The notes beneath the pieces were generated by a model. That model had not been told where the DNA came from. It made no database searches and was given only the letters and a program-made list of their open reading frames with translations. A DNA stretch of 64,000 bases from Novacetimonas cocois. GTDB lineage: Bacteria; Pseudomonadota; Alphaproteobacteria; Acetobacterales; Acetobacteraceae. Shown here in pieces: positions 37,919 to 46,929 of the stretch. The position numbers were made by a program, and so were the translations under genes. Position 1 is the first letter of the stretch. Each line of letters opens with the position of its first letter. The stretch spans positions 97,755 to 161,754 of the forward strand of contig NZ_QEXL01000009.1 of assembly GCF_003311635.1 (NCBI RefSeq), in the 5' to 3' direction.

Positions 37919-39195
37919 TGCACGACCTGCGCGCCCTTCGCGCCGATCCCGACGCGTTCGACGCCGACCTGAAGCGCCGGGGCGAACCACCCGTGGCCGC
38001 CGCCATTGTCGAACTGGACAGGGAACGTCGCGCCGCCGAAACCGCGTTGCAGGAATGCCAGGCCCAGCGCAAGACCCTGTCGAAGGAGGTGGGCGCCCTG
38101 CGGCGCAGCGGTGCCGACAGTTCGGAGGTGGAGGCGCGTTCGGCCGCCCTGCGTGAACGCATGGAGACGCTGGCGACGCAGGTGGCGGATCTGGATGCGA
38201 AGCTGCGCGGCACGCTGGAATGCCTGCCCAACCGGCTGGCCGCCGATGTGCCCGATGGCCGCGATGAAAGCGGCAATGTCGTGCGGCACACGTGGGGCAC
38301 GCCGCGCGTCATGGATTTCGCGGCGAAGGAGCATTTCGAGCTGGGCGAGGCGCTGGGCCTGATGGATTTCGAAACCGCGTCGCGCCTGTCGGGCGCGCGC
38401 TTCGTCGTCCTGCGCGGGGCGCTGGCGCGGATGGAACGCGCGCTGGGGCAGTTCATGCTGGACCTGCATACGCGCGAAAATGGCTATGACGAGACCTCCG
38501 TCCCCGTTCTGGTCAATGACGAGGCGATGTACGGCACCGACAAGCTGCCGAAGTTCGCGGACCAGTCCTTCCGCACGACCGATGGCCGCTGGCTGATCCC
38601 CACGGCGGAGGTGCCGCTGACGGCCTCGGTAGGGGGGGAAATCCTGTCCGCCGACACGCTGCCGCGCCGCATGGTCGCCCTGTCGTCGTGTTTCCGCAGT
38701 GAGGCCGGGGCAGCGGGGCGCGATACGCGCGGCATGCTGCGCCAGCACCAGTTCCAGAAGGTGGAGATGGTGTCCATCACCGCGCCGGAGGACAGCGAGG
38801 CGGAACATGAACGCATGACCCGCTGCGCCGAGATGGTGCTTGAACGCCTTGGCGTGCCCTATCGCCGGATGCTGCTGTGCGCGGGGGATACCGGGTTCGG
38901 CGCGGCCCGTACCTTCGACCTGGAGGCATGGCTGCCGGGGCAGAAGGCATGGCGGGAAATTTCGTCATGTTCCACCACCCGCGATTTTCAGGCGCGCCGC
39001 ATGAACGCCCGCTATCGCGCGGCGGATGGGAAGCCCGCCTTTGTCCATACACTCAACGGTTCGGGCCTTGCGGTCGGGCGTACCCTGATCGCGGTGATGG
39101 AAAACGGACAGAACGAAGATGGCTCCATCACGGTGCCAGAGGTGCTGTGGCCCTATATGGGCGGGACGCAGGTCATCACGGCTGGCGCGAAATAG
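37918..39195 (+). CDS. serS: Seryl-tRNA synthetase SerS
   Basis: 425 residues from the ATG at 37918 ([22 protein letters not shown]). An N-terminal coiled-coil tRNA-binding arm spans roughly residues 25-105. Class II motif 2 is [26 protein letters not shown]. The C-terminus has [20 protein letters not shown] and the motif 3 region [18 protein letters not shown]. It is the last gene of the scpA-scpB-tatB-tatC-serS series. Two perfect hairpins and a dispersed repeat follow it. Confidence 0.97.
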   Translation: MHDLRALRADPDAFDADLKRRGEPPVAAAIVELDRERRAAETALQECQAQRKTLSKEVGALRRSGADSSEVEARSAALRERMETLATQVADLDAKLRGTLECLPNRLAADVPDGRDESGNVVRHTWGTPRVMDFAAKEHFELGEALGLMDFETASRLSGARFVVLRGALARMERALGQFMLDLHTRENGYDETSVPVLVNDEAMYGTDKLPKFADQSFRTTDGRWLIPTAEVPLTASVGGEILSADTLPRRMVALSSCFRSEAGAAGRDTRGMLRQHQFQKVEMVSITAPEDSEAEHERMTRCAEMVLERLGVPYRRMLLCAGDTGFGAARTFDLEAWLPGQKAWREISSCSTTRDFQARRMNARYRAADGKPAFVHTLNGSGLAVGRTLIAVMENGQNEDGSITVPEVLWPYMGGTQVITAGAK

Positions 39196-39206
39196 GTTCC
39201 TACCCT

Positions 39207-39252
39207 CGGGGGCGTTGCCCCCGATCCCCCACCAAAGGTCGTGGACCTTTGG
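39207..39252. repeat. Tandem perfect hairpins after serS
   Basis: Two perfect stem-loops stand 8 nt apart. The first is CGGGGGC-GTT-GCCCCCG (39207-39223); the second is CCAAAGGTC-GTG-GACCTTTGG (39232-39252). Neither is followed by a T-run. The pair looks like a second kind of intergenic palindromic unit; only one example occurs in this window. Confidence 0.6.
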
Positions 39253-39298
39253 AAACCACTGCTTTTACAGGGGCGTTCTGAAAGGGCTGGTCCAGTAA

Positions 39299-39425
39299 TA
39301 CACTGAAATTGTAAAAGTTTTTGGTGAAGCTTTTGCAAAAAGCTTCGAAAGACGTCGCCTTTGCTGAAAAAAGGCGACACCCGCAAACCTCTGTCGTTTC
39401 TATCAGCAGATTATTTTCAGGCAGC
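39299..39425 (+). repeat. Convergent-gap clover repeat, copy 3
   Basis: Lies between serS and the helicase gene. Hairpin I is GAAGCTTTT-GCA-AAAAGCTTC (39326-39346). Hairpin II is GTCGCCTTT / AAAGGCGAC (39353-39377) with an enlarged loop. The left arm CTGAAATTGTAAAAG matches copies 1 and 5. The right arm is longer and more diverged. Confidence 0.8.
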
Positions 39426-39484
39426 CTTAACAAGCATCAGGATCCAGATGTTTCATGCCCGCGATGGCGCTGCGGGGCAGGAGG

Positions 39485-41923
39485 TCATTTCCTGCGCCGT
39501 GATCTGCCGCGTGGTCGGTCTTCCGCGCGCGGGCCGCGATCCGGGCGGTCATGGCCGCGTCGACGGGGTTGCATCTGCGGCATTTCGGCGCGTGTGCGCG
39601 TGCTCTGCTGGCGCAGTACGTCCTCGATCCAGTCATTGAGGCGCGTGGTGGCGATTTCCGCGTTCTCGCGATCGGGATAGGCATCGGGAAAGCGCAGGGC
39701 CAGCCATCGCCATGCCACCAGCCGCTTGTGCCGTTTTTCCGCGCGTTCCAGTTCGCTGCGCTCCGCCCGTTCGGCGGGGGGCAGGCGACCCGTGCCCGGT
39801 GGCGGCACGGGATGCCCGGCCGCATGGTCGGCCGCCCATCCCACCAGGCGCTGTATGCCGTTGTCGCGGTCATCGACCGGGCACATCGCGTAAACCCAGC
39901 GCTGCGCCAGCGTCAGCCCTTCCACCCCTTCCAGCGCGGTCGCGATGGCAAAGGCCTGTTCCATGTTGGCGAGGCGGTAATTGGGGTCATCCCGGCGCAG
40001 GACCGCCCGGCGGATGCGCACCAGCACGCCGAACAGGCTGTCGGACCCGATTTCGGCGGCGACGGCCTGCACGATGTCCGCGTCGGGCTGCACCTGCGGA
40101 CGCAGGTCGTCCTGCGGGTCGGGCGGGGCCGACAGCTTCGCATGGATGAACGAGGGACTGCCCACCCCCTCCAGCACTGCGACGACGCCCTTTTCATGCT
40201 TGCCGAAGCGCCCGGCGCGGCCGCCGATCTGCTTGACCTCCTGCGCGTTGAGGTCGCGTGTCTGCGTGCCGTCGAACTTGCGCAGGGCGGCAAAGACCAC
40301 GCGGCGGATCGTCAGGTTCAGGCCCATGCCGATGGCGTCGGTCGCGATCAGGATGTCGGCCTCCCCCCGGTTGAAACGCTGCGCCTCCGCGCGGCGGACT
40401 TCGGGGCTCAGCGCGCCATAGACGACGGCCACGCGCTTGCCATGCGCCAGCAGCAGCGCGCGCAGGTCCAGCACCTCGCGCCGGGAAAATGCGATCAGCG
40501 CGTCATGCGCCTGAAGGTCCTGTATGCGCACCGGCGAATCCGCGGCGACCAGCGGGCTCTTGCGTTCGAGGTGTACTTCGTCGATCGGATCACCGCACAG
40601 TTCGGCGATGCGGCGGACCATCGGGATGCAGTCCGGCGCGCCAAGGATGAACAGGTGCCGCGCGGGGGCGCCCATGATCGCCGCCGTCCATGCCGCCCCA
40701 CGGTCGGGATCGGTCAGCATCTGGGCCTCGTCAATGATGGCGACATCGACGGGATTGTTCAGCGGGCACATCTCCACCGTTGCGGCAAGGTGGCGGCTGC
40801 CGGGGACGTCGATCCGTTCCTCCCCGGTGGCGAGCGAGGTCGGGACGCCGCGCGCCGTCAGGGATTCGCGGAATTCATGGGCCAGCAGGCGCAGCGGGGC
40901 CAGTGCCAGCCCGCTTTCGGCGCGGGCCAGCGCGTCCAGCGCGGTATGGGACTTGCCGCTGTTGGTGGGGCCGGTGACCAGCGTGATGCGGCGTTTGAGC
41001 GCGCGCGCGGTGGTGAAATGCGCGGCATAGCGGTCAAGGGCCGCGACCTGCGCGATCACGGCGTTCCCCACCCGGCGGTCGCCCATGTCGGGGGCGGGCG
41101 GGGTGGCGCGTTCGCTCCGGTCCTGGCGCCACAGCTGAACCTGCGGGCGCAGGGCAATCAGTTCGGCAGGGTCGAATTCCCATCGTTCCTGCCCGTCCTT
41201 CTGCGGCACGCGGCGGGCCACCGGCAGGCGCTTTTCCGCGATCCAGCGCAGTGCCTCCCGGTGGGAACAGCGCAGCAGGCCGGGGACCTCGGCAAAGGGG
41301 ACGAGCTTCGTCTCCCATTCCCGCAGGCGCTGGACCTCTTCCTTGCGGCGGGCGCGGGCGGTCTGTTCGATTTCCTCGCGCCGGTTCCGGGTGCGCTGGT
41401 CGGATTCCTCGACCTGACGGGCGAAGGTATCGGGGTCCGCGATGTCGAACGCATCCGCCGCCGCAAGGGCCAGCGTGCGCAGTTCCGCGGGCGACAGCAT
41501 GCGGCCGGTGCCGTCGAACAGGTCGGTGCGCACATTTTCCACCGCCGCCTGTGCGCTGTCGCCCTGATCGCGCAGGCGCGCGCGAATGACCGGGCGCAGG
41601 CTGGCCAGCAGGCGCGCGTCATCGGGTTCAGGCTCATCGACCGTCCCTGCCGCGGATTCGGCGTCCGCGCGGGTGACCCAGACCTGTCCCGCCCGACGGG
41701 TCAGGTCCATCAGGCGCGATCCCCACGGCTTGCGCCGCAGGGTGCACAGCGCCGCGCGGAACGTCGCGTCGTCGATATGTTCCGCGCCCGGCGGCAGGAG
41801 GCGCGCGATGATGCGCTCAAGCTTGGGCCGTTCGCGCGTTTCCACGTTCAGGCCCGTGGCCGCGATGGCGGCGTCCATGGCGATCAGGGCAGGTGCCCCG
41901 CGGGCGGGAAGATCAGAAGTCAT
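39485..41923 (-). CDS. SUV3-type DEAD/DEAH-box RNA helicase
   Basis: 812 residues from the ATG at 41923; an ATG at 41941 is also possible. A weakly conserved N-terminal third is followed by Walker A GPTNSGKSHTAL (about residue 315), the DEAQ box IIDEAQM and the motif VI segment QIGGRAGRFG. A C-terminal SUV3-like region ends in a basic Arg/Lys-rich tail (RPRGRSRRRK). Related mitochondrial helicases act in RNA surveillance. Bacterial members are common in alphaproteobacteria and poorly studied. It appears monocistronic, converges with serS and diverges from fpr. Confidence 0.85.
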   Translation of the reverse strand: MTSDLPARGAPALIAMDAAIAATGLNVETRERPKLERIIARLLPPGAEHIDDATFRAALCTLRRKPWGSRLMDLTRRAGQVWVTRADAESAAGTVDEPEPDDARLLASLRPVIRARLRDQGDSAQAAVENVRTDLFDGTGRMLSPAELRTLALAAADAFDIADPDTFARQVEESDQRTRNRREEIEQTARARRKEEVQRLREWETKLVPFAEVPGLLRCSHREALRWIAEKRLPVARRVPQKDGQERWEFDPAELIALRPQVQLWRQDRSERATPPAPDMGDRRVGNAVIAQVAALDRYAAHFTTARALKRRITLVTGPTNSGKSHTALDALARAESGLALAPLRLLAHEFRESLTARGVPTSLATGEERIDVPGSRHLAATVEMCPLNNPVDVAIIDEAQMLTDPDRGAAWTAAIMGAPARHLFILGAPDCIPMVRRIAELCGDPIDEVHLERKSPLVAADSPVRIQDLQAHDALIAFSRREVLDLRALLLAHGKRVAVVYGALSPEVRRAEAQRFNRGEADILIATDAIGMGLNLTIRRVVFAALRKFDGTQTRDLNAQEVKQIGGRAGRFGKHEKGVVAVLEGVGSPSFIHAKLSAPPDPQDDLRPQVQPDADIVQAVAAEIGSDSLFGVLVRIRRAVLRRDDPNYRLANMEQAFAIATALEGVEGLTLAQRWVYAMCPVDDRDNGIQRLVGWAADHAAGHPVPPPGTGRLPPAERAERSELERAEKRHKRLVAWRWLALRFPDAYPDRENAEIATTRLNDWIEDVLRQQSTRTRAEMPQMQPRRRGHDRPDRGPRAEDRPRGRSRRRK

Positions 41924-42211
41924 GGCTCTTATGTGCGTCATTCGCGGGCGTCCGACAATCTCCCGCGCATGCGATATCGGGTGGAATCTGTGCGCAAAAG
42001 GGGCCGCGAAAGGGGCGGATATCACCATCAGGCAGGCGATATGGGGCGCGTCAGACGCAATTCTGCTTCCTTTGGGGCGAATTATGCAGGTTTATGCTGG
42101 AATACAACGCGCCAGATGCCTAAACATTCCCGCCTTGGAAAAATTGTCGTCGGATACATATGTCAGGGGTGCCTGCCATGTGTCCGCGTCAGTCGGGAGA
42201 ATAAAGACCTT

Positions 42212-43090
42212 ATGTCCGATACGTTGATCACGCCCGCCGCTGATGCTGTCCCGTCCGGGCTGGAGCCGGTGGCGGGTCAGCCGGGTGTTTTTCACCTTGC
42301 CCCGCCGGTCAAGGAATATGGCCACCTGAACGCGGAAACGGTGCTGACGGTCCATCACTGGACGGATCGCCTGTTCTCCTTCACCACGACGCGTGACCCC
42401 GCGCTCCGTTTCGAAAACGGGCAGTTCACGATGATCGGGATCGAGGTCGAGGGAAAGCCGCTCCTGCGCGCATACAGCATCGCCAGCGCCAATTACGAGG
42501 ATAACCTCGAATTCCTGTCCATCGCCGTGCCGGATGGCCCGCTGACCTCGCGCCTGCGTCACGTCAAAGTCGGGGACAAGGTGCTGATCGGGCGCAAGCC
42601 GGTGGGGACGCTGCTGCTGGACAACCTGCGTCCGGGCCGCAACCTGTATTTCCTGTCCACAGGCACCGGGCTGGCCCCGTTCATGAGCCTGATCAAGGAT
42701 CCGGAATGCTATGAGCGCTATGACCATGTCATCCTGAGCCATACGGTCCGCATTTCGGGTGAACTGGCCTATTCCAACCATATCCGCCACGAACTGCCGC
42801 GCCACGAATTCCTGGGCGAGGACGTGTCGGGCAAGCTGCTGTACTATCCCGCCGTCACGCGTGAGCCGTTTGCCGTGACCGACCGCATCACCAAGCTGAT
42901 CGAGACGGGCAAGATCTTCAAGGATCTGAATATTCCCGAACTGGATCCCGAACATGACCGCGTCATGATCTGCGGTTCGCCGGAAATGCTGGCCGATACG
43001 GAAAAGATGCTTCAGGATCGTGGCTTCGACGAAGGCAACAATTCGAAGCCGGGTGCCTATGTCGTTGAAAAGGCGTTTGCCGAGCGTTGA
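42212..43090 (+). CDS. fpr: Ferredoxin/flavodoxin--NADP+ reductase
   Basis: 292 residues from the ATG at 42212, with GGGAGA upstream. The FAD domain has RAYSIASANYEDNLEFLSI and GPLTSRL. The NADP-binding domain has LSTGTGLAPFMSLIKDPE and MICGSPEMLADTEKML. It exchanges electrons between NADPH and ferredoxin or flavodoxin for biosynthesis and oxidative-stress defence. The 288-nt gap upstream, shared with the divergent helicase gene, presumably contains its promoter. The much longer open frame reaching back to 39551 is an antisense artefact. Confidence 0.92.
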   Translation: MSDTLITPAADAVPSGLEPVAGQPGVFHLAPPVKEYGHLNAETVLTVHHWTDRLFSFTTTRDPALRFENGQFTMIGIEVEGKPLLRAYSIASANYEDNLEFLSIAVPDGPLTSRLRHVKVGDKVLIGRKPVGTLLLDNLRPGRNLYFLSTGTGLAPFMSLIKDPECYERYDHVILSHTVRISGELAYSNHIRHELPRHEFLGEDVSGKLLYYPAVTREPFAVTDRITKLIETGKIFKDLNIPELDPEHDRVMICGSPEMLADTEKMLQDRGFDEGNNSKPGAYVVEKAFAER

Positions 43091-43261
43091 TTGCAAGGGG
43101 ATCGCCATCCGTCCCCCGGTCATGTCCGTTGCGCGTATGTGCCGTGCATGGGGCGGGCGGATGGCGGTCGCGGGATTCTGGCGCCCTGCCCCGATCGGGC
43201 GTCGCGGCCGGCAGGTGTAACGGCGTTAGCCCATCCGGCATAACAGGGTGCAGCAGCTTCC

Positions 43262-44671
43262 ATGCCTTATGATTTCGATCTGTTTGTAATTGGCGCGGGC
43301 TCCGGCGGGGTGCGGTGCGCGCGCGTCGCCGCGTCGCATGGCGCGCGCGTCGCGGTGGCCGAAAGCAGCCACTGGGGGGGCACCTGCGTCAACCTTGGCT
43401 GCGTGCCCAAGAAACTGATGGTCCAGGCCAGCGAATATGGCAGGTGGGTCGAAGACAGCCATGGATTCGGCTGGGACACGCAGCCCGGCCACCATGACTG
43501 GGCCGCGCTGATCGCCGCCAAGGATCGCGAGATTTCGCGCCTGAACGATATCTATGTCTCCATGCTGGGAAATGCCGGCGTGGAACTGTTCACGGGGCAT
43601 GCCCGCTTTGAGGACGCGCATACCCTGTCGATCGGGCCATCGTCCCTTGATCCCGACGCCGCGCCGCGCCGCGTCACCGCGCAGCGGATCGTGATCGCGG
43701 TGGGGTCAACGCCCTTCGTGCCGGATATTCCGGGCATCGAACATGCCATCACCTCGGATCAGGCCTTTCACCTGCCGGAACGTCCCGAACGGGTCTGCAT
43801 CGTGGGGGGCGGGTATATCGGGGTGGAATTCGCGGGGATTTTCGCGGGCCTTGGTTCATCGGTGGACCTTGTCTATCGCCCCCACCAGCCCCTGCGCGGG
43901 TTTGATGCCGATATCCGCAGCGCCCTGCATGAAGCGATCGACCTGCGGGGCATCCGCCAGCATCGCGGCAATACCCCCACCGCCATCACGCGCAGGGGGG
44001 AGCGCGACTTTGCCGTCACCCTCAGCCACGGCGAACCGATCGAAACGGACTGCGTCTTTTTCGCCACCGGGCGACGCCCCAAGGTCGCGGAACTCGGCCT
44101 TGAACAGGCCGGGGTCAGGACGGTCGCAGGCGGCAGGATCGAGGTGAACCGCCACAGCCAGACCTCGGTAGAGGGGATCTATGCCATCGGGGATGTGACC
44201 AACCGTCTCAACCTGACGCCGGTCGCCATCGCGGAAGGCCACATCCTTGCGGATTACCTGTTTGCCGATCACATCCGCGAATGGTCGTTCGCCACCACGC
44301 CCAAGGCGGTCTTCTTCTCCCCGCCGGTTTCAAGCGTCGGCCTGACGGAAGAGGAAGCCGCCCATCAGGGGGCGGTTGACATCTATCTCAGCCGTTTCCG
44401 TCCCATGCGCAACACGCTGGGCGGCAGTCCGCAGCGCACGCTGATGAAACTGGTGGTCGATCAGGAAAGCCAGAAGGTGCTGGGTGCGCATATGCTGGGC
44501 GATGACGCGCCGGAAATCATGCAGGGACTGGCCATTGCCGTGACGGCGGGCCTGACGAAGCAGGACTGGGACCGCACGATCGGGATTCATCCCACCTCGG
44601 CGGAGGAGTTCGTGACCATGCGTACCCGCACGCGCGAAACGCCCCATACACCCCCCGCAAAAGGCGCGTAA
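43262..44671 (+). CDS. gor: Glutathione-disulfide reductase
   Basis: 469 residues. It shows an N-terminal FAD fold (VIGAGSGGVRCARVAASHGA), the redox-active pair in GGTCVNLGCVPKKL (about residues 42-47), and an NADPH-binding fold (GGGYIGVEFAGIFAGLGS). The C-terminal interface domain carries the catalytic HPTSAEEFV. The protein regenerates reduced glutathione in the cytosol. It is preceded by a 171-nt gap after fpr, so the two redox genes may or may not share a transcript. Confidence 0.94.
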   Translation: MPYDFDLFVIGAGSGGVRCARVAASHGARVAVAESSHWGGTCVNLGCVPKKLMVQASEYGRWVEDSHGFGWDTQPGHHDWAALIAAKDREISRLNDIYVSMLGNAGVELFTGHARFEDAHTLSIGPSSLDPDAAPRRVTAQRIVIAVGSTPFVPDIPGIEHAITSDQAFHLPERPERVCIVGGGYIGVEFAGIFAGLGSSVDLVYRPHQPLRGFDADIRSALHEAIDLRGIRQHRGNTPTAITRRGERDFAVTLSHGEPIETDCVFFATGRRPKVAELGLEQAGVRTVAGGRIEVNRHSQTSVEGIYAIGDVTNRLNLTPVAIAEGHILADYLFADHIREWSFATTPKAVFFSPPVSSVGLTEEEAAHQGAVDIYLSRFRPMRNTLGGSPQRTLMKLVVDQESQKVLGAHMLGDDAPEIMQGLAIAVTAGLTKQDWDRTIGIHPTSAEEFVTMRTRTRETPHTPPAKGA

Positions 44672-44680
44672 GGAGCATCT

Positions 44681-44711
44681 CCCCCGGCTGGAACCGTTGC
44701 CCGGCCGGGGG
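44681..44711. other. Inverted repeat between gor and the small exported protein
   Basis: CCCCCGGC (44681-44688) and GCCGGGGG (44704-44711) form a perfect 8-bp stem in a convergent gap that lacks the dispersed repeat. No T-run follows on either strand, so a terminator role is only possible. Confidence 0.4.
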
Positions 44712-44775
44712 CGGAAAAAATCCGGTATCGTTCCCCCGCGTCCCGCAGGGCAGGGACCAGGGGAGCGACGGTGTC

Positions 44776-45132
44776 CTAGCGCGGGGCCACCCAGCCATTG
44801 CCGGTGGAGTCGCCCAGCTGTCCGTCGCCATTGATGCCGCTGGACTGATAGGACGAGCCAAAGCGCGACAGGTCGGTGCCCGTTACGGAATCGCGATGGA
44901 CATGTTCGGCATGATCGGGGTCGGGACCGTGGTTCAGTTCCATGGACGGCGCATCCTGATAGCCCGGCGGCAGACGGTTGCGCTGCCCATGAACGGTCAT
45001 GCGGTCGTCACTGTTGTCAGAACCGGAATCCTGATCGGAATTGCCCGGGGGAGGGGCGGCGTTGGCGCTGATGCTGAACAGGCACAGCCCGGCGGCCAGT
45101 GCTGTCATGAGTTTTCCACGCGACATGAGCAT
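44776..45132 (-). CDS. Small exported acidic protein, unknown
   Basis: 118 residues from the ATG at 45132, with GGAAGGAA upstream; the ATG at 45126 is possible. A clear signal peptide (KLMTALAAGLCLFSISANA-AP) is followed by a low-complexity acidic stretch (NSDQDSGSDNSDDR), a His/Asp-rich section (HGPDPDHAEHVHRDS) and a Ser/Gly-rich end. There is no cysteine in the mature part and no domain I recognise. Composition suggests a disordered periplasmic or secreted protein. Its reality rests on the signal peptide and ribosome-binding site. Confidence 0.6.
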   Translation of the reverse strand: MLMSRGKLMTALAAGLCLFSISANAAPPPGNSDQDSGSDNSDDRMTVHGQRNRLPPGYQDAPSMELNHGPDPDHAEHVHRDSVTGTDLSRFGSSYQSSGINGDGQLGDSTGNGWVAPR

Positions 45133-45467
45133 GGTTCGGTTTCCTTCCGCTTGCAGCCCGTTACAATGCCAAGTCCTGCCACGCGGGGTAAGGCGCGTGA
45201 CAGCAGGCCATCCATGTTGATGTGTCATATGCAACGAACCGGGCGAGAATGCGACCGGGCATGACATCTTGTTACGTGAATGTGGCGATCGGGCAACGCC
45301 GCGCGGGTCATATAATAACAGGGAATATGCCTTTTGCATCACAAGATGCTTTGCCACGGGTGGGTTTTTCGACATAAAGGCAACCCCCTTGCAGGCAGGT
45401 AGCCGGATGATCCCGTCCGGGCCGACGGGAAAAGATTGTTTCGACCAGAGGATACAGGAAACGACCA
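45133..45467. other. Divergent promoter region between the exported protein and aroG
   Basis: 335 nt between divergent genes with no convincing gene. It contains a small GCATC/GATGC hairpin (45336-45349). A CCCGTC/GACGGG stem (45412-45429) lies in the probable aroG leader about 40 nt before its start. No leader peptide rich in aromatic residues was seen. Confidence 0.4.
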
Positions 45468-46877
45468 ATGAGTGTGACGCACACCAAGAACAGCACCGCG
45501 CGGCAGAACTGGACGCCCGGAAGCTGGCGGTCGTTTCCGATCCGGCAGGTTCCGTCCTATCCCGATCCCGCCGCGCTTGAGGCGGTGGAGGCGCGGCTGC
45601 GCCGCTATCCCCCGCTGGTGTTCGCGGGCGAGGCGCGACGCCTGAAATCCCATCTGGCGCAGGCGGCGCGGGGCGGGGCCTTCGTCCTTCAGGGCGGGGC
45701 GTGCGCCGAAAGCTTCAGCGAGTTCACCGCCGATATCGTGCGCGATACCTTCCGCGTGCTGCTGCAGATGGCGGTGGTCCTGACATTCGGGGCCAAGGTT
45801 CCGGTCATCAAGCTTGGCCGCATGGCCGGACAGTACGCAAAGCCGCGCTCCTCCGACAACGAGACGCGCGATGGCGTGACGCTGCCGTCCTATCGTGGGG
45901 ACAACATCAACGGTTCCGCCTTTACGGCCGAATCGCGCATCCCCGACCCGGCCCGCATGGAGACCGGCTATTTCCAGTCGGCCGGCACCATGAACCTGCT
46001 GCGCGCGTTCGCAAGCGGCGGCTATGCCAACCTGCACGAGGTGCATCGCTGGAACCTGGGCTTCGTCGAACGCTCCCCGCTGGCGCAGCGTTACGGACAG
46101 CTTGCCGAACGCATTGGCGAGACGCTGGACTTCATGGCCGCGTGCGGGCTTACGACCGCAACCACGCCCCAGCTTGACGAGACGGAGTTCTATACCTCGC
46201 ACGAGGCCCTGCTGCTGGGATACGAGCAGGCGCTGACGCGCATCGATTCGACCTCGGGCGAATGGTATGACTGCTCGGCGCATTTCGTATGGATCGGCGA
46301 CCGGACGCGCCAGCCCGACGGCGCGCATGTGGAATTCCTGCGTGGCGTGCGCAACCCGATCGGGATCAAGGTCGGCCCGACGACGACGATCGGCGATCTT
46401 GAACACCTGCTTGATATCCTCAACCCCACGGACGAGGCGGGGCGCATCTCGCTCATTTCGCGCATGGGGGCGACCAAGGTGCATGACCACCTGCCGCAGC
46501 TGCTGCGCAAGGTGCAGGCAACGGGACGCACGGTCACATGGCTGTGCGATCCCATGCACGGCAATACCAGTTCGACGACGAATGGGGTAAAGACCCGCTC
46601 GTTCGATGCCATCCTTGCGGAAATCAAGGGCTTTTTCGATGTGTTCGAGGCAGAGGGCGGCGTGCCCGGCGGCGTGCATTTCGAAATGACGGGCCAGAAT
46701 GTCACGGAATGCACCGGCGGGGCGCAATGCCTGACCGAAGATGACCTGGGCGAGCGGTACGAGACGTTCTGCGATCCGCGCCTGAATGCCGAGCAGTCGC
46801 TGGAAATGGCGTTCCTGCTGTCGGAAGAGCTGAAGACGCGCATGAACAGGGTGCGCGCCGCCGAAGGCGAAAAGTAA
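45468..46877 (+). CDS. aroG: 3-deoxy-7-phosphoheptulonate synthase, class II
   Basis: 469 residues of the plant/actinobacterial (type II) DAHP synthase family rather than the E. coli AroG type I. Conserved blocks include [34 protein letters not shown] (metal-binding Cys), [15 protein letters not shown] [13 protein letters not shown], and [11 protein letters not shown]. It condenses phosphoenolpyruvate and erythrose-4-phosphate at the head of the shikimate pathway. The gene symbol is functional, not a claim of type I homology. It is followed by the nicotinate phosphoribosyltransferase after a 52-nt gap. Confidence 0.95.
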   Translation: MSVTHTKNSTARQNWTPGSWRSFPIRQVPSYPDPAALEAVEARLRRYPPLVFAGEARRLKSHLAQAARGGAFVLQGGACAESFSEFTADIVRDTFRVLLQMAVVLTFGAKVPVIKLGRMAGQYAKPRSSDNETRDGVTLPSYRGDNINGSAFTAESRIPDPARMETGYFQSAGTMNLLRAFASGGYANLHEVHRWNLGFVERSPLAQRYGQLAERIGETLDFMAACGLTTATTPQLDETEFYTSHEALLLGYEQALTRIDSTSGEWYDCSAHFVWIGDRTRQPDGAHVEFLRGVRNPIGIKVGPTTTIGDLEHLLDILNPTDEAGRISLISRMGATKVHDHLPQLLRKVQATGRTVTWLCDPMHGNTSSTTNGVKTRSFDAILAEIKGFFDVFEAEGGVPGGVHFEMTGQNVTECTGGAQCLTEDDLGERYETFCDPRLNAEQSLEMAFLLSEELKTRMNRVRAAEGEK

Positions 46878-46929
46878 AAGCCATGCGTGCCGCGCGGCGT
46901 CCGGCATCGTGGCAATGACGGAGGGGAAC

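Noticed and set aside
39551..42211. An 887-codon open frame antisense to the helicase gene and continuous with fpr
   Set aside because: The translation is rich in Arg, His and Gln with no domain, typical of a GC-rich shadow frame. The opposite strand encodes a clear helicase. fpr starts cleanly at 42212.
45269..45580. A 103-codon frame crossing the aroG start
   Set aside because: It overlaps the well-supported start of aroG in another frame and has no family resemblance.
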